From: Candidatus Blochmannia vicinus
GTDB lineage: Bacteria; Pseudomonadota; Gammaproteobacteria; Enterobacterales; Enterobacteriaceae
Reading direction: 5' to 3'
DNA length: 64,000 bases
NCBI RefSeq assembly: GCF_023586525.1
Contig: NZ_CP097763.1
Span: 248,001 to 312,000 of the forward strand
Shown here piece by piece: positions 23,264 through 36,272 of this stretch. The notes below the pieces were generated by a model, which was not told the origin of the DNA, did not search any database, and worked only from the letters and a program-made list of their open reading frames with translations. The position numbers were made by a program, and so were the translations under genes. The first letter of the stretch is position 1; the number at the start of each line of letters is the position of its first letter.

Positions 23264-23461
23264 TAGTATTTAATATTATTTCTATGATTTAATAGTTATT
23301 ATTTAAAGTATTAAATTAATTTTTTATGACTATGTTAAATTATTTAAATAATTTAACATTTTAGGAAATGATATATAATATTATTGTAATTATGTTATTG
23401 CGTGTAATATTTGTAAAATTGCAATTAATATTGTGGTTTAACTTGTTGTTGTGAGGATACT

Positions 23462-25087
23462 ATGACGCAATCATCATTGTTCGTTCGTCGTGTGTTAATT
23501 AGTGTGTTTGATAAATCTAATATTTTAAAATTTGCTCAATCATTAATTGAACGGGGCATTCAATTATTGTCGACTGGAGGTACGGCTCAAGTATTAGCTG
23601 ATGCTGGGTTACCAGTATTTAAAATTTCTGATTATATTAATTTACCTGAAATAATGGATGGACGCATTAAAACGTTACATTATAAGATATACGCTGGAAT
23701 TCTTGGAAGACGAGGATTAGACGATACTGTTATGCGTCAATATAATATTCAATCAATTGATATGGTAGTGATTAATTTCTATTCGTTTAATTCTTTGTTA
23801 AAGAAAAATAAAATATGTTCTGAAGAAGAAATGTTAGAATATATTGATATTAGTGGGCCAAGTATGGTAAGAGCGGCAGCAAAAAATTATAGAAATGTAG
23901 CTACTGTGGTCGATAGTGATAATTATGAAAAAATTTTAGATGAAATTAATCACCGCAATGGACTGATCAGCTTAAAGACCCGGTTTCATTTAGCTGCAAA
24001 AGCATTTAAATATGTTGCTGAATATGATAATGCAATTGCCGATTATTTTAACTGTCAGCTGGAAAATAATCGTTGTGTTACTACGATTGATGAGGACAAT
24101 TATGATGTATTATCTCATCCTTTTCCTAAAAAATTAACTTTTATGAATCTTAAATTCATTAAAAAACAAGATATGTGTTATGGAGAAAATCCGCACCAAC
24201 GAGCAGCATTTTATATAGATACATGCGAGAAACAAATAGGATCTATTGCTACTGCTCATCAATTACAAGGAAAGCCATTATCTTATAATAATATTTTAGA
24301 TATGGATACGGCTTTGGAATGTGTAAAAATGTTTGATGAACCAACTTGTGTAATTGTTAAACATACTAATCCATGTGGGGTTGCTACTTCTAATACAATT
24401 AGCTCAGCATATGTTAAAGCTCATCAATCAGATCCTATTTCTGCGTTTGGAGGAATTATTGCCTTTAATAGATCTTTAGATAAAAATACGGCTCAAACTA
24501 TCGTTAAGCGACAATTTGTAGAAGCAATTGTGGCTCCAAGTATTGATCGAGATTGTCTTAGTATTTTATCTAGTAAAAAAAATATGCGAGTGTTGGAATG
24601 TGGTGTGTGGACTTTGAGAAAATCAGATATAGATTTTAGACGTATTAATGGAGGATTATTGGTACAGGATCATGATGTCATGACAGAGTTACAATCTTTA
24701 GAAACAGTTACCATTCGTCAGCCAACAAATGAGGAAATAAAAGATGCATTGTTTTGTTGGAAGATAGTTAAGTTTGTTAAATCTAATGCAATTGTTTGCG
24801 GTAAAAATTGTCAAATAACTGGAATTGGTGGTGGCCAAATGAATCGGGTACATGCGGTAAAAATAGCTGTTTCTTTCAAAGAACAGGGCATGTTGAATGT
24901 TCAAGGATCAGTGATGGCTTCTGATGCTTTTTTCCCTTTTCCTGATGTTATACGTATTGCGTCTGAAGTAGGTATTAATTGCATCATACAACCAGGAGGA
25001 TCTATTCGAGATCGGGAAATTATTAAAACTGCCGATAGATATGGTATCTCGATGATTTTTACACGTATTCGTCATTTTAGGCATTGA
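23462..25087 (+). CDS. purH: Bifunctional AICAR transformylase / IMP cyclohydrolase
   Basis: Performs the last two steps of IMP synthesis. The N-terminal IMP cyclohydrolase (about 1-200) shows LLSTGGTAQVL, MDGRIKTLH and the VINFYSFN region. The C-terminal transformylase has the catalytic Lys-His in VKHTNPCGVA (300-301), GGIIAFNR, SNAIVCGK and the terminal FTRIRHFRH. Length 541 (529 in E. coli). purD, second gene of the E. coli operon, is not downstream. It diverges from the rRNA operon as in E. coli purH/rrnE. Confidence 0.98.
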   Translation: MTQSSLFVRRVLISVFDKSNILKFAQSLIERGIQLLSTGGTAQVLADAGLPVFKISDYINLPEIMDGRIKTLHYKIYAGILGRRGLDDTVMRQYNIQSIDMVVINFYSFNSLLKKNKICSEEEMLEYIDISGPSMVRAAAKNYRNVATVVDSDNYEKILDEINHRNGLISLKTRFHLAAKAFKYVAEYDNAIADYFNCQLENNRCVTTIDEDNYDVLSHPFPKKLTFMNLKFIKKQDMCYGENPHQRAAFYIDTCEKQIGSIATAHQLQGKPLSYNNILDMDTALECVKMFDEPTCVIVKHTNPCGVATSNTISSAYVKAHQSDPISAFGGIIAFNRSLDKNTAQTIVKRQFVEAIVAPSIDRDCLSILSSKKNMRVLECGVWTLRKSDIDFRRINGGLLVQDHDVMTELQSLETVTIRQPTNEEIKDALFCWKIVKFVKSNAIVCGKNCQITGIGGGQMNRVHAVKIAVSFKEQGMLNVQGSVMASDAFFPFPDVIRIASEVGINCIIQPGGSIRDREIIKTADRYGISMIFTRIRHFRH

Positions 25088-25580
25088 TTCTTCAAAATAT
25101 GAGTTTAATAGGATTTATTTTATTTATATAAATACTAGTTGTAAAATTTGCGTTTACTTATAGACAATATATGTAAAATTTGGTAGTGGTATTTATTTGT
25201 ATTAAGGTATTTCAAGAATCGTTGGTGCAATAAGTCTTAATGTTAAATTGAAATATTATTTAAATAGTTTTGATTAATTGATGTGCAATATTTACTTAGA
25301 TTAGACAACTAATGTCATGAATAGTTTATATTTAATTTGTTTATTTTTATAGGGATTTATAAATATAGAGTTTTATATACTTACTTTAATATAGACTTAT
25401 AGGAGTGATTTTAAAACATAAAAAATTATGTTATTTATGTTCAAGTGTTTGAAATATGTTAAATTATATATTTTTATATATTTGATGTATATTATTAATT
25501 GTTAGTATAACTTGTTATTTTTAGTCTATAATAATCATTATATATTAGTAACATTTTTTAATCATAACTAAATTTAAGGT
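25088..25580. other. Intergenic, purH-rpoC convergent spacer
   Basis: About 490 bp where E. coli has purD, hupA, hemE and the thi genes. No remnant or RNA gene recognised. Confidence 0.55.
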
Positions 25581-28500
25581 TTATGTAGCGTTTAACAACT
25601 CAGTTAGGTTTGCTGACGCTTCATCTGCTGTAATTTGAGAAGAAATATTTGTTGTTGTGTTGGATTTGTCTATCTCATTCTTATTCTTATTATTGAGATG
25701 ACGACGGTGATGCATACGTTCTTGATGGTAAGAGTAACCAGTTCCGGCTGGAATTAGTCTTCCAACAATAACGTTTTCTTTGAGACCACGTAATTCATCC
25801 CTTTTTCCAGCTACAGATGATTCAGTTAATACACGTGTTGTTTCTTGAAAAGATGCTGCAGAGATAAATGATTCTGTAGCTAACGATGCCTTGGTTATTC
25901 CTAATAAATTACGCATGAAACTTATTTTTACTTTTCCTTCATTCTCTAGTTTACGGTTAGCAATTTTAATACGTGAATATTCCACTTGTTCACCTACTAA
26001 TAAATCAGAATTTCCTGATCGAATAACAGTAGCTTTACGTAACATTTGCCGCACAATGACCTCTATATGTTTATCGTTAATTTTTACTCCTTGCAAACGA
26101 TAAACATCTTGTACTTCATTGACAATATAGTGAGTTACTGAATGTACCCCACGTAATCGTAGAATATCGTGTGGAGATTCTGGTCCGTCAGAAATAATAT
26201 CTCCACGATCTACATATTCACCTTCAAAAACGTTAAGATGACGCCATTTTGGAATCATTTCTTCATAAATATCCTCCTTGTCATTTATGGGGGAGATCAT
26301 CAAGCGACGTTTTCCTTTTGTTTCCTTTCCAAAAGAAATTGTTCCACTAATTTCCGCTAAAATTGCTGATTCTTTTGGACGACGTGCTTCGAATAAGTCT
26401 GCAACGCGTGGTAACCCACCAGTAATATCTTTAGTACCACTGCTTTCATGTGGTAATCTTGCTAATGTATCTCCACAAATAATTCTTGATCCATTAATTA
26501 ACTGGATCACACTTCTACCAGGTAAAAAATATTGCACTGGAACATCTGTGCCTGGAATAAAAATATCATAACCATTAACATCTACTATTTTTAATGTGGG
26601 TCTTAAATCTTTAGCCCCGCTCACACGTTCAGAAGTATCCAATACTACAATAGAGGTTAATCCTGTTAACTCATCAGTTTGTTTAATAATACTTTGCCCA
26701 TCTACCATATCAACAAATTGAATAAATCCACTTACTTCTGCAATTACCGGCATAGTATGTGGATCCCAATAAGCTACTATTTCTCCATGTGTTACTTCTT
26801 CTCCATTTTTTTTTGTTATTATAGCACCATAAGGTACTTTATAGCTTTCTTTAGTACGAGAAAATTGATCAATAATTTTAAGTTCGGTATTACGAGATGT
26901 AATTACTAATTTTCCTTCTCCATTTGTTACAGATTTAATATTTTTTAAGTGAACAGTACCTTTATTTTTGATTTGAATGCTTGATTCTGAAGCAGATCTA
27001 GAGGCAGCTCCACCGATATGAAAGGTACGCATTGTTAATTGTGTACCTGGTTCGCCTATAGATTGGGCTGCAATGACGCCAATTGCTTCTCCTTTATTTA
27101 CAAGTTGACCTCTAGCCAAATCTCGGCCATAACATTTTGCGCATACACCAAAGTCAGTATCACAGGTTACAACAGACCGTACTTTAACGGTATCAATTGA
27201 ATATTCATCTAAAATATCACACCAATATTCGTTTAATAAAGTATTACGTTTGATCAATACTCTACTAGTATCTTCGTTAGATTCTAAAATATCTTCTGCT
27301 AAAACTCGGCCTAATACACGCTCTCGTAGAGGTTCTTTTACGTCGCCGCCTTCAATGACGGGGCTCATTATGATACCAGCAAATGTATTACAGTCGTCCT
27401 GTGTAATTACTAAATCTTGAGCTACATCTACTAGACGCCGTGTTAAATAGCCAGAGTTAGCCGTTTTTAAAGCGGTATCAGCTAATCCTTTACGGGCTCC
27501 ATGTGTAGAAATAAAATACTGTAATACATTTAGTCCTTCTCGGAAATTTGCAGTAATAGGAGTTTCAATAATTGATCCATCTGGCTTTGCCATTAAACCA
27601 CGCATACCAGCAAGTTGACGTATTTGCGCTGCTGATCCCCGCGCGCCAGAGTCCGCCATCATAAAAATATTATTAAACGATGCCTGTATTTCTATTTGTC
27701 CATTCCGATTTTTTACAGTTTCAGTAGCTAAATTGTCCATCATTGCTTGCGCCACTCGTTCATTAGCTGCAGCCCATATATCAATAACTTTATTATAACG
27801 TTCACCTGCTGTAACTAATCCGGTCTGAAATTGTTCTTGTATTTCTGCTACTTCAGATTCTGCTTCATCAATTATATCAGCTTTTTTTGAAGGAATAATC
27901 ATATCATCAATACCGACAGAGGCTCCAGAACGAGCAGCGTATGCAAATCCAGTATACATAATTTGATCAGCTAATATAACAGTAGCTTTTAGTCCTAGTA
28001 AACGATAGCAACTATTTAACATTGTAGATATAGCTTTTTTTCCTAATACTTGATTGACCAATATAAATGGCAGTCCTTTGGGTATAATCATCCAAAAAAT
28101 AGCACGTCCTATTGTGCTGTTAACAATATTTGTTTTTTTTAACCATTCTCCATTTTTTCCACATTCATATTCAGTAATACGTATCTTAATGCGAGCATGT
28201 AGTTCAGCTAAACCTAGACGATAGAGGTATTCTGCTTCTTTTGGCCCGGTTAATATCATTCCTTCTCCTTTAGAATTTGCACGTTCGCGTGTCATATAGT
28301 ATAAACCTAATACTACATCTTGAGATGGGACAATAATAGGCTCTCCATTAGCAGGAGATAATATGTTGTTGGTAGACATCATTAAAGCTCTAGCTTCTAA
28401 TTGAGCTTCTAGTGTCAACGGAACATGCACTGCCATTTGATCTCCGTCAAAATCAGCATTATATGCAGCACAAACTAATGGGTGTAATTGAATAGCCTTT

Positions 28501-29834
28501 CCTTCTATTAATACTGGTTCAAAAGCTTGAATACCTAATCTATGTAATGTAGGAGCACGATTTAACATTACTGGATGCTCTCGAATTACATTGTCAAGAA
28601 TATCCCATACTACTGCTTCTTCTCTATCTACCATTTTCTTAGCAGCTTTGATAGTGCTAGCAAAACCCTGCAATTCTAATTTCCCATAAATAAATGGTTT
28701 AAATAACTCTAAAGCCATTTTTTTTGGTAACCCACATTGATGTAATTTTAAATAAGGACCAACGGTAATTACTGAACGACCAGAATAATCAACACGCTTT
28801 CCTAAAAGATTTTGACGAAATCTACCTTGTTTACCCTTAATCATATCAGCTAAAGATTTCAAAGGACGCTTATTGGAGCCGGTAATTGCACGACCTCTAC
28901 GTCCATTATCCAATAATGCATCTACTGCTTCTTGCAGCATCCTTTTTTCATTACGTACTATAATTTCTGGCGCGGCTAAGTCTAACAATCGTTTTAATCT
29001 ATTATTTCTGTTAATAACACGACGATATAAATCATTTAAATCGGAAGTAGCAAAACGCCCTCCATCTAATGGAACTAGCGGCCTTAAATCTGGAGGAAGC
29101 ACTGGCAATACATTTAGAATCATCCATTCAGGTTTATTTTCGGAATATATAAACGATTCAATTAATTTTATACGTTTTGTTATTTTTTTACGTTTAGTTT
29201 CAGAATTACTGTCTTCTAATATTTCTCGTAGAAATTCGCATTCGGTTTTTAAATTTTTATTTCTTAATAAAATTTGAATGGCTTCAGCTCCCATTTTCGC
29301 TTCGAATTCATCGCCAAATTCTTCTAATGCGTCTAAATATTCTTCCTCAGTTAAGATTTGATGACATTCAAGGCTAGTCATACCATTTTCGATTACCACA
29401 TAGGATTCAAAGTATAGAACACGTTCGATATCACGTAACGGCATATCCAGTAATAAACCAATACGTGATGGTAATGATTTTAGAAACCAAATATGAGCAG
29501 TAGGAGAAGCTAATTCGATGTGTCCCATACGTTCTCGTCGTACTTTGCTTTGTGTCACTTCTACTCCGCATTTTTCACAGACTACTCCACGATGCTTTAG
29601 ACGTTTATACTTGCCACATAGACATTCATAGTCTTTAATAGGACCGAAAATTCGTGCACAAAATAAACCGTCTCGTTCGGGTTTAAAAGTGCGGTAATTA
29701 ATAGTTTCTGGTTTTTTTACTTCACCAAAAGACCAAGATCTAATCATATCTGGAGAAGCAAGCGCAATTTTAATTGCATTAAATTCTTCTACTTGAGTAT
29801 GTTGTATCTTAAAAAATTTGAGCAAATCTTTCAC
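25581..29834 (-). CDS. rpoC: DNA-directed RNA polymerase subunit beta'
   Basis: Largest RNA polymerase subunit with the catalytic magnesium site. 1417 aa (1407 in E. coli). The N-terminal zinc site CLCGKYKR...CEKCG uses Cys71, 73, 86 and 89. The catalytic [10 protein letters not shown] is near residue 460, and the trigger-loop and bridge regions ([19 protein letters not shown]) are intact. The second zinc motif is [15 protein letters not shown]. It follows rpoB after 93 bp in the rplKAJL-rpoBC order of E. coli. Confidence 0.99.
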   Translation of the reverse strand: MKDLLKFFKIQHTQVEEFNAIKIALASPDMIRSWSFGEVKKPETINYRTFKPERDGLFCARIFGPIKDYECLCGKYKRLKHRGVVCEKCGVEVTQSKVRRERMGHIELASPTAHIWFLKSLPSRIGLLLDMPLRDIERVLYFESYVVIENGMTSLECHQILTEEEYLDALEEFGDEFEAKMGAEAIQILLRNKNLKTECEFLREILEDSNSETKRKKITKRIKLIESFIYSENKPEWMILNVLPVLPPDLRPLVPLDGGRFATSDLNDLYRRVINRNNRLKRLLDLAAPEIIVRNEKRMLQEAVDALLDNGRRGRAITGSNKRPLKSLADMIKGKQGRFRQNLLGKRVDYSGRSVITVGPYLKLHQCGLPKKMALELFKPFIYGKLELQGFASTIKAAKKMVDREEAVVWDILDNVIREHPVMLNRAPTLHRLGIQAFEPVLIEGKAIQLHPLVCAAYNADFDGDQMAVHVPLTLEAQLEARALMMSTNNILSPANGEPIIVPSQDVVLGLYYMTRERANSKGEGMILTGPKEAEYLYRLGLAELHARIKIRITEYECGKNGEWLKKTNIVNSTIGRAIFWMIIPKGLPFILVNQVLGKKAISTMLNSCYRLLGLKATVILADQIMYTGFAYAARSGASVGIDDMIIPSKKADIIDEAESEVAEIQEQFQTGLVTAGERYNKVIDIWAAANERVAQAMMDNLATETVKNRNGQIEIQASFNNIFMMADSGARGSAAQIRQLAGMRGLMAKPDGSIIETPITANFREGLNVLQYFISTHGARKGLADTALKTANSGYLTRRLVDVAQDLVITQDDCNTFAGIIMSPVIEGGDVKEPLRERVLGRVLAEDILESNEDTSRVLIKRNTLLNEYWCDILDEYSIDTVKVRSVVTCDTDFGVCAKCYGRDLARGQLVNKGEAIGVIAAQSIGEPGTQLTMRTFHIGGAASRSASESSIQIKNKGTVHLKNIKSVTNGEGKLVITSRNTELKIIDQFSRTKESYKVPYGAIITKKNGEEVTHGEIVAYWDPHTMPVIAEVSGFIQFVDMVDGQSIIKQTDELTGLTSIVVLDTSERVSGAKDLRPTLKIVDVNGYDIFIPGTDVPVQYFLPGRSVIQLINGSRIICGDTLARLPHESSGTKDITGGLPRVADLFEARRPKESAILAEISGTISFGKETKGKRRLMISPINDKEDIYEEMIPKWRHLNVFEGEYVDRGDIISDGPESPHDILRLRGVHSVTHYIVNEVQDVYRLQGVKINDKHIEVIVRQMLRKATVIRSGNSDLLVGEQVEYSRIKIANRKLENEGKVKISFMRNLLGITKASLATESFISAASFQETTRVLTESSVAGKRDELRGLKENVIVGRLIPAGTGYSYHQERMHHRRHLNNKNKNEIDKSNTTTNISSQITADEASANLTELLNAT

Positions 29835-29927
29835 AGAGAGCCTTTATTAGAGTTGTATTTGTTGAATGTATGAACATTATATGAGTATGTGATAGTAAAT
29901 TTATTATACAGATTTTAAATTTAAAAA

Positions 29928-32900
29928 TTAGTCTTCTAATTCAATGTTAATTGCTAAAGAACGAATTTCTTTTAATAACACGTTGAAAGATTCAGGCATA
30001 CCAGGATCCATTACATGATTCCCATCAACAATATTTTTATACATTCTAGTACGTCCATTTACATCATCTGATTTTACTGTTAACATTTCTTGCAGGGTAT
30101 ATGATGCGCCATAAGCTTCTAATGCCCATACTTCCATTTCACCGAAACGTTGGCCACCAAATTGAGCCTTTCCTCCTAATGGTTGTTGCGTTACTAAACT
30201 ATAAGATCCGGTAGAACGTGCGTGCATCTTATCGTCTACTAAGTGATTTAATTTCAGCATGTACATATAACCCACAGTAACCTTTCTTTCAAATACTTCT
30301 CCTGTGCATCCATCAAATAATGTAATTTGACCAGAAGTTGGTAATCCAGATAATTGTAAAAGATCTTTAATTTCCTTTTCTGTAGCCCCGTCAAATACTG
30401 GAGTAGCAATAGGTATTCCTTCTTTTAAATTATTAGCTAATTGCAATATTTCTGTATCTGAAAATTTGTTAAGATCAATGTGTTGTCGCAATCCCTTTCC
30501 TAAATCATACGCTTCTTGAATAAATTTTCGCAATTGATTTATTTCTTTGTATTTTTGTAACATGAAGTTTATTTTGTCTCCAATACCTTTCGCGGCCATA
30601 CCAAGATGAGTTTCTAAAATTTGACCAATATTCATTCGAGATGGTACGCCGAGAGGGTTGAGTACGATATCTATTGGTACTCCATTTTGATCATATGGCA
30701 TATCTTCGATAGGGTTAATTTTTGAAATTACACCTTTATTTCCATGTCGTCCTGCCATTTTATCCCCAGGTTGTATTTGACGTTTCACAGCTAAATATAC
30801 TTTAACTATTTTTAATATGCCAGGAGCCAATTCATCTCCCTGAGTAATTTTACGATGCTGAATTTCTGTTTTTTTTTCAAACATACGTTTTAAATTAAAA
30901 TATTGTTTAGTTAATTGAGATAATTGACATTGTTTTTTCGTATCTGATAGTACCAGATTTAACCAAGAATTACGGTTAATTTTAGTCAATTTTTCTTTTT
31001 CGACCCCACTTGTAATTAATATATCATAAACTCGATCAAATAATGCTGATTCAAAAATTTGAAATTCTTCGTTTAAATCTTTTTTTACTTGTTTTAATTT
31101 AGCAGATTCAATCGTTAATGAACGGTTGTCTTTTTTAACGCCATCTCTAGTAAATATTTGTACATCAATTACAGTACCGCATACTCCATTAGGAACTCGT
31201 AAGGATGAATCCTTTACATCAGATGCTTTTTCACCAAAGATAGCACGAAGTAGTTTTTCTTCCGGTGTTAATTGAGTTTCTCCTTTAGGCGTAACTTTTC
31301 CAACAAGAATGTCTCCTCCTATTACCTCCGCTCCAATGTAAATAATTCCGGATTCGTCTAGTTTAGATAACGCTGTTTCTCCTATATTTGGAATATCAGC
31401 TGTAATTTCTTCAGAGCCTAATTTAGTATCACGGGATACACAAGTTAATTCTTGGATATGTATACTTGTAAACCTATCTTCTTGTACTACACGTTCTGAT
31501 ACTAACATTGAGTCTTCAAAATTGTATCCATTCCAAGGCATAAAGGCAATTCGCATATTCTGCCCTAAAGCTAATTCTCCTAAATCAGTAGATGGCCCGT
31601 CTGCTATTACATCTCCACGTTCTACTGATTCTTCTAAAGACACACAAGGTCGTTGATTAATACAAGTATTTTGATTTGATCGAATATATTTTATTAAGTG
31701 ATAGATATCAATTCCTGATTCTTCATCATGTGTTTCATTCTTATTAACATGTATTACAATACGTGATGCATCGACATATTTAACGATACCACCACGTTTA
31801 GCTATTGCGGTAACACCGGAATCTATGGCGACTGCACGTTCCATTCCAGTTCCTACTAACGGTTTTTCACTACATAAGACAGGAACAGCTTGACGTTGCA
31901 TATTTGCACCCATAAGAGCGCGATTAGCATCATCATGTTCTAAAAAAGGAATTAATGAGGCAGCAACTGATACTATTTGTTGCGTAGAGACATCCATGTA
32001 ATCAACTTGATCTTTTTTAAAAAGACCAGATTCGCCTTTATTTCTACAGGTTACTAAATCATTAACAAATTCCCCTGTTGAAGATAGGTTTGTATTTGCT
32101 TGAGCAATAACAAAATTACTTTCTTCGATTGCAGATAAATAATGAATATCATTACTGACGACACCATTTTGAACTTTACGATATGGAGTTTCTAAAAATC
32201 CGTATTCATTAGCTCGAGCGTATACAGATAATGAGTTAATTAGTCCTATATTTGGTCCTTCTGGGGTTTCTATTGGACAGACCCGACCATAATGTGTAGG
32301 ATGGACATCACGTACTTCAAATCCTGCACGTTCTCTAGTTAAACCTCCTGGCCCTAAGGCAGATATACGACGTTTGTGGGTAATTTCTGATAATGGATTA
32401 TTTTGATCCATAAATTGAGATAATTGACTAGAAGTAAAAAATTCTCTTACTGCAGCTGAAATTGGTTTAGCATTAATCAAATCTTGAGGGGTTAATGTAT
32501 CTAAATCACCTAAAGATAATCGTTCTTTTACTGCACGTTCTACTCTAACTAATCCGATTCTAAATTGATTTTCTGCCATCTCGCCTACAGATCGAATACG
32601 TCGATTTCCTAAATGATCAATATCATCTATATCTCCTTTACCATTTCTAATATCAATTAATTTTTTAATTACATCAACAATATCGTCTTTTTTTAATATG
32701 CCTAAATCTTCTATTTGCGCTCGTTGCAATGAACGATTGAATTTCATTCTACCTACAGCAGATAAATCATAACGTTCTTCTGAGAAAAATAAGTTTTCAA
32801 ACAAATATTCAGCAGCTTCTTTAGTTGGTGGTTCTCCCGGACGCATTACACGATAAATTTCTATTAATGCATCAAATCTATTGGTGGTTGTATCAATACG

Positions 32901-33953
32901 CAAGGTTTCAGAAATATAATTACCATAATCGAGATCATTGCTAAATAATGTTTCTATGGACTTATATCCTGATTGAATTAAGTTATGTAATATATCGGTA
33001 GATATTTCTGTATTAGCTGAAACAATAAGTGCATTCGTATTTTTATCAATATAGTCTTTAATAACAACTTTACCAATTATATAATCTATGGGTATTTCAA
33101 TTTTTGAAATATTGTCTTTTTTTAATTGATGAATATGTTTAGCTGCAATACGACGTCCTTTTTTTACATATGTGATACCATTAACAACAATGTCAAAAGA
33201 TGCTGTTTCGCCCCGTAATCTTTCAGGTATTAGATGCATATATAATGTATTATTTTGAATTTCATATATTACTTTATTAAAGAACATATTTAAAATTTGG
33301 TCAGTAGTATAATTTAAAGCACGTAATATTACTGTTACTGGTAACTTTCTTCGCCTATCAATTCGTACAAATAAATTATCTTTTAGATCGAATTCAAAAT
33401 CTAGCCAAGATCCTCGGTATGGGATAATGCGCGCATTATATAATACTTTTCCGGATGAATGTGTTTTACCTTTATCACTATCGAAAAATACGCCAGGGCT
33501 TCTATGTAATTGAGACACAATGACTCGTTCAATTCCATTAATAATAAAAGTACCGTTGTTGGTCATAAGTGGAATTTCACCCATATATACTTCTTGTTCA
33601 TTGGTATTTTTTATTACGTTATTTAGTCCATCACGTTCGTAAATAATTAGACACAGACATACGCGTAACGGCGCAGAAAAAGTGATACCACGTGTTTGAC
33701 ATTCTTTTACGTCAAATGTAGGTTCTCCTAATCGATATTTAATGTATCTTAGTTCAGCATTACCATTATAGCTTTTAATGGGAAAAACGGATCGAAAAGC
33801 TGCTTCTAATCCACATTGCTTCTCTGGATCATGCCTAATAAATTTTTTAAAGGAATTAAGCTGAATAGAAAGAAGATATGGAATATCCAAAACTTGAGGA
33901 CGTTTTCCAAAATCTTTACGAATACGTTTCTTTTCAGTATAGGAATACACCAT
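29928..33953 (-). CDS. rpoB: DNA-directed RNA polymerase subunit beta
   Basis: Second-largest RNA polymerase subunit, 1341 aa (1342 in E. coli). It starts [19 protein letters not shown]. The rifampicin-binding region [20 protein letters not shown] is wild type, and [16 protein letters not shown] and the C-terminal [18 protein letters not shown] are intact. It is separated from rplL by 270 bp containing a strong hairpin at 34130-34178. Confidence 0.99.
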   Translation of the reverse strand: MVYSYTEKKRIRKDFGKRPQVLDIPYLLSIQLNSFKKFIRHDPEKQCGLEAAFRSVFPIKSYNGNAELRYIKYRLGEPTFDVKECQTRGITFSAPLRVCLCLIIYERDGLNNVIKNTNEQEVYMGEIPLMTNNGTFIINGIERVIVSQLHRSPGVFFDSDKGKTHSSGKVLYNARIIPYRGSWLDFEFDLKDNLFVRIDRRRKLPVTVILRALNYTTDQILNMFFNKVIYEIQNNTLYMHLIPERLRGETASFDIVVNGITYVKKGRRIAAKHIHQLKKDNISKIEIPIDYIIGKVVIKDYIDKNTNALIVSANTEISTDILHNLIQSGYKSIETLFSNDLDYGNYISETLRIDTTTNRFDALIEIYRVMRPGEPPTKEAAEYLFENLFFSEERYDLSAVGRMKFNRSLQRAQIEDLGILKKDDIVDVIKKLIDIRNGKGDIDDIDHLGNRRIRSVGEMAENQFRIGLVRVERAVKERLSLGDLDTLTPQDLINAKPISAAVREFFTSSQLSQFMDQNNPLSEITHKRRISALGPGGLTRERAGFEVRDVHPTHYGRVCPIETPEGPNIGLINSLSVYARANEYGFLETPYRKVQNGVVSNDIHYLSAIEESNFVIAQANTNLSSTGEFVNDLVTCRNKGESGLFKKDQVDYMDVSTQQIVSVAASLIPFLEHDDANRALMGANMQRQAVPVLCSEKPLVGTGMERAVAIDSGVTAIAKRGGIVKYVDASRIVIHVNKNETHDEESGIDIYHLIKYIRSNQNTCINQRPCVSLEESVERGDVIADGPSTDLGELALGQNMRIAFMPWNGYNFEDSMLVSERVVQEDRFTSIHIQELTCVSRDTKLGSEEITADIPNIGETALSKLDESGIIYIGAEVIGGDILVGKVTPKGETQLTPEEKLLRAIFGEKASDVKDSSLRVPNGVCGTVIDVQIFTRDGVKKDNRSLTIESAKLKQVKKDLNEEFQIFESALFDRVYDILITSGVEKEKLTKINRNSWLNLVLSDTKKQCQLSQLTKQYFNLKRMFEKKTEIQHRKITQGDELAPGILKIVKVYLAVKRQIQPGDKMAGRHGNKGVISKINPIEDMPYDQNGVPIDIVLNPLGVPSRMNIGQILETHLGMAAKGIGDKINFMLQKYKEINQLRKFIQEAYDLGKGLRQHIDLNKFSDTEILQLANNLKEGIPIATPVFDGATEKEIKDLLQLSGLPTSGQITLFDGCTGEVFERKVTVGYMYMLKLNHLVDDKMHARSTGSYSLVTQQPLGGKAQFGGQRFGEMEVWALEAYGASYTLQEMLTVKSDDVNGRTRMYKNIVDGNHVMDPGMPESFNVLLKEIRSLAINIELED

Positions 33954-34129
33954 AAAGTTCCTCGATTAGTTAATATAGACGATTGTTTTCAAGAAATAAG
34001 CTAACCACTATATAAATAATATATAGTAATATAATTTACTGTATATATTTATTTTAGATGTAGACTGATATATACAAATTATTTGTGCGTTTTTGCAGTT
34101 GAAATACATAAAATATTGAAACATTATAA

Positions 34130-34178
34130 TTTTATGTTGTTTAAAATTAAACATCGTTTACTTTTAAACAACATAAAA
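34130..34178. promoter_or_regulatory. Perfect 17-bp hairpin in rplL-rpoB spacer
   Basis: Arms 34130-34146 (TTTTATGTTGTTTAAAA) and 34162-34178 are exact reverse complements around a 15-nt loop that holds a nested TAAAC/GTTTA pair. In E. coli this spacer carries an attenuator and an RNase III site that separate ribosomal-protein and polymerase expression; a similar role is plausible here. Confidence 0.6.
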
Positions 34179-34223
34179 TCCTATATAGCCAATAACCAAT
34201 AATAAATTATCATTGATTTATCT

Positions 34224-34592
34224 TCACTTAATTTCAACAGTTGCACCTGCTGTTTCCAAAGTTTTTTTTAAAGTTTCAGCATCATCTTTATTTATTGATT
34301 CTTTTAAAATTACGGGTGCAGATTCTACTAATTCTTTTGCTTCTTTTAACCCTAGTCCAGTAATACTGCGTACAGTTTTAATTACAGGAATTTTGTTATT
34401 TCCAATAGCAGTTAAAAAAACGTTAAATTCAGTTTGTTCTTTTACGACTGGCTCTGATACATCAGGTTTAACAGTGACTAACGGAGCAGCAGATACTCCA
34501 AATTTTTCTTCCATCATGGAAGTTAATTTAACTATTTCCATAATAGACATATTGGAAATAGCATCCAAAATTTGTTCTTTTGTGAGAGACAT
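34224..34592 (-). CDS. rplL: Ribosomal protein bL12 (L7/L12)
   Basis: Stalk protein that recruits translational GTPases. The start at 34590-34592 gives [16 protein letters not shown] and 122 aa (121 in E. coli). The open frame begins four codons earlier at a TTG, which I reject because GGAAA precedes the ATG. N-terminal dimerisation helices, a hinge with Val/Pro/Glu near residues 38-50, and the C-terminal [15 protein letters not shown] factor-binding helix are intact. Confidence 0.97.
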   Translation of the reverse strand: MSLTKEQILDAISNMSIMEIVKLTSMMEEKFGVSAAPLVTVKPDVSEPVVKEQTEFNVFLTAIGNNKIPVIKTVRSITGLGLKEAKELVESAPVILKESINKDDAETLKKTLETAGATVEIK

Positions 34593-34677
34593 AAAAATTT
34601 CCAAAAATATAAAATATTAAAGAGGATTACATAATCAAATTATTATTTATCAAAATAGATATAATATTTTTACTAAA

Positions 34678-35175
34678 TTACAACTTTAGTTTTTGATTAG
34701 ATAATACGTATAAGACTCGTATTAAATTTCCTATGCTACTTGTTTTTATAATTGTCATTAATCTGGAAATAGCTTCTTCATGGTTGGGTAAATCAGATAA
34801 TAGATTAATTTTTAATGCGGGAATAAATTTACCCTCAAAAGCCGCACCTTTTATTTTAAAATGCTTATGACTTTTATTAAATTTTACAAAAACACGCGCA
34901 GAATCACGAGGTTGGTGTATAGAGAACGCAACAATGTTTTGTCCTATTAAAATATTCTGCAAACATGATAAAGACGTATCTTTTACTACTTTCCGCATTA
35001 ACGTATTGCGAACAACATGTATGTAGACTTTAAGATCTCGCGCTTCTTTTCGTAACTTAGTTACTTCATTTACAGTAATGCCGTCTAGAGAAGCTACTAC
35101 TGCTGATAAAGATTTTTTAGCTGTTTCGCGTATCTTATAAATAATTTCTTCTTTTTTTTGTAGGCTTAATGCCAT
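34678..35175 (-). CDS. rplJ: Ribosomal protein uL10
   Basis: Base of the ribosomal stalk, binding 23S rRNA and L7/L12 dimers. The ATG at 35173-35175 gives MALSLQKKEEIIYKI and 165 aa, the same length as E. coli L10, and is preceded by AGGGTGTT. The open frame extends 15 codons upstream but that part is not family-like. Conserved stretches include VHVVRNTLMRKVV and GAAFEGKFIPA. In E. coli L10 represses its own leader; the leader here carries a 19-bp hairpin. Confidence 0.97.
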   Translation of the reverse strand: MALSLQKKEEIIYKIRETAKKSLSAVVASLDGITVNEVTKLRKEARDLKVYIHVVRNTLMRKVVKDTSLSCLQNILIGQNIVAFSIHQPRDSARVFVKFNKSHKHFKIKGAAFEGKFIPALKINLLSDLPNHEEAISRLMTIIKTSSIGNLIRVLYVLSNQKLKL

Positions 35176-35564
35176 AAAAACAACACCCTGATTTAATTTA
35201 ATATAAGATTTACTACGCACTAGAACACTAATCTAAACATAAATATATATCTTTTATATATATTTATGTTTAGAGATTGTAGTACTAAAATTTTAAATAA
35301 AATATTTTTATAAGGAAACTATTTTTCTTTATAAGATGAAATAAGAAAGAATATTGCCTTAATTCATCGTAATGATAACTGTGTTATCAGATATTATATC
35401 GTATGTTTAACATCCATAAAATTATTTTAAATAAAATTATGTAATTTGAATTAAACTAACACATTTAAAATTGTAATCATAAACACAGCAACCTAGTAAA
35501 GTTTAGACTAATTTGTAAATCATGTAAAGAATCTATTAATAAAAACACATGAATATCACCACAG
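35176..35564 (-). promoter_or_regulatory. rplJ leader / rplA-rplJ spacer with 19-bp hairpin
   Basis: A perfect 19-bp inverted repeat (35232-35250 and 35256-35274, 5-nt loop) lies 57 bp before rplJ. A second palindrome, TGATAAC/GTTATCA, is at 35373-35389. E. coli has the L10 promoter and an L10-binding attenuating leader at this place. Whether the hairpin ends rplA transcription or regulates rplJL cannot be told from sequence. Confidence 0.5.
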
Positions 35565-36266
35565 TCAATGTGTGATAAACAGAGTATTTTGATCAATAGA
35601 TATAGATTTACTCATAGTGGTAGAAAGGGTTACTTTTTTAATGTATGTTCCTTTAAAAATCACTGGTTTAGCTTGTTTTAAAGATATTATTAATGCTTCT
35701 AAATTTTCCTTGAGTTTTATGATATCAAAATTAATTTTACCAATGGTAGAATGAATAATGCCATTTTTGTCATTTTTATAACGTATCTGTCCTAGTTTAA
35801 TGTTTTTAACTGATTCTTCTATATTACTAGATATAGTGCCCATTTTAAGATTTGGCATTAAACCTTTAGGCCCTAAAACAGGGCCCAATTTACTTACTAT
35901 ATGCATTACATCAGGAGATGCGATAACCACATCTAGTCGGTATTTTCCTGTTTTTATTTTATCAGATAAATCATGTAATCCAACTAAATCAGCTCCAGCA
36001 TTTTTAGCCAACAAAATATTATCTCCTTGCGTAAAAACAGCAACGTGAATATCGCGACCAATACCATGTGGCAGAATGACATGACTGCGTATGTTTTGAT
36101 CAGATTTACGTGCATCAATTCCTAGATTGATAGCGACATCAACACTTTCAATGAATTTAACTTTTGTAATTTTTTTTAATAATTGTAATCCATCTATCGC
36201 AGAATATTGTATAGAAGTATCTGCGTAATTTCGAATTATACGCATTCTTTTGCTTAATTTACCCAT
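35565..36266 (-). CDS. rplA: Ribosomal protein uL1
   Basis: L1 stalk protein that helps release E-site tRNA, and translational repressor of rplKA in E. coli. 233 aa (234). [11 protein letters not shown] at the start, [15 protein letters not shown], and the conserved [22 protein letters not shown] near residue 117 are intact. The stop of rplK is 6 bp upstream, so rplK and rplA are one unit. Confidence 0.98.
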   Translation of the reverse strand: MGKLSKRMRIIRNYADTSIQYSAIDGLQLLKKITKVKFIESVDVAINLGIDARKSDQNIRSHVILPHGIGRDIHVAVFTQGDNILLAKNAGADLVGLHDLSDKIKTGKYRLDVVIASPDVMHIVSKLGPVLGPKGLMPNLKMGTISSNIEESVKNIKLGQIRYKNDKNGIIHSTIGKINFDIIKLKENLEALIISLKQAKPVIFKGTYIKKVTLSTTMSKSISIDQNTLFITH

Positions 36267-36272
36267 TTTTTA

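Larger units (their letters stand above)
23029..23461. other. rrn leader and divergent purH upstream region
   Basis: Carries the rRNA leader, boxA and promoter on the minus strand and the purH upstream region on the plus strand. The purH start is preceded by TTGTGAGGATACT, with GAGGA about 6 bp before the ATG. No PurR-like operator was recognised. Confidence 0.7.

Noticed and set aside
28873..29277. 134-codon plus-strand frame
   Set aside because: Antisense to the conserved rpoC coding region.
34213..34620. 135-codon plus-strand frame
   Set aside because: Exact antisense of rplL; a codon-bias shadow.
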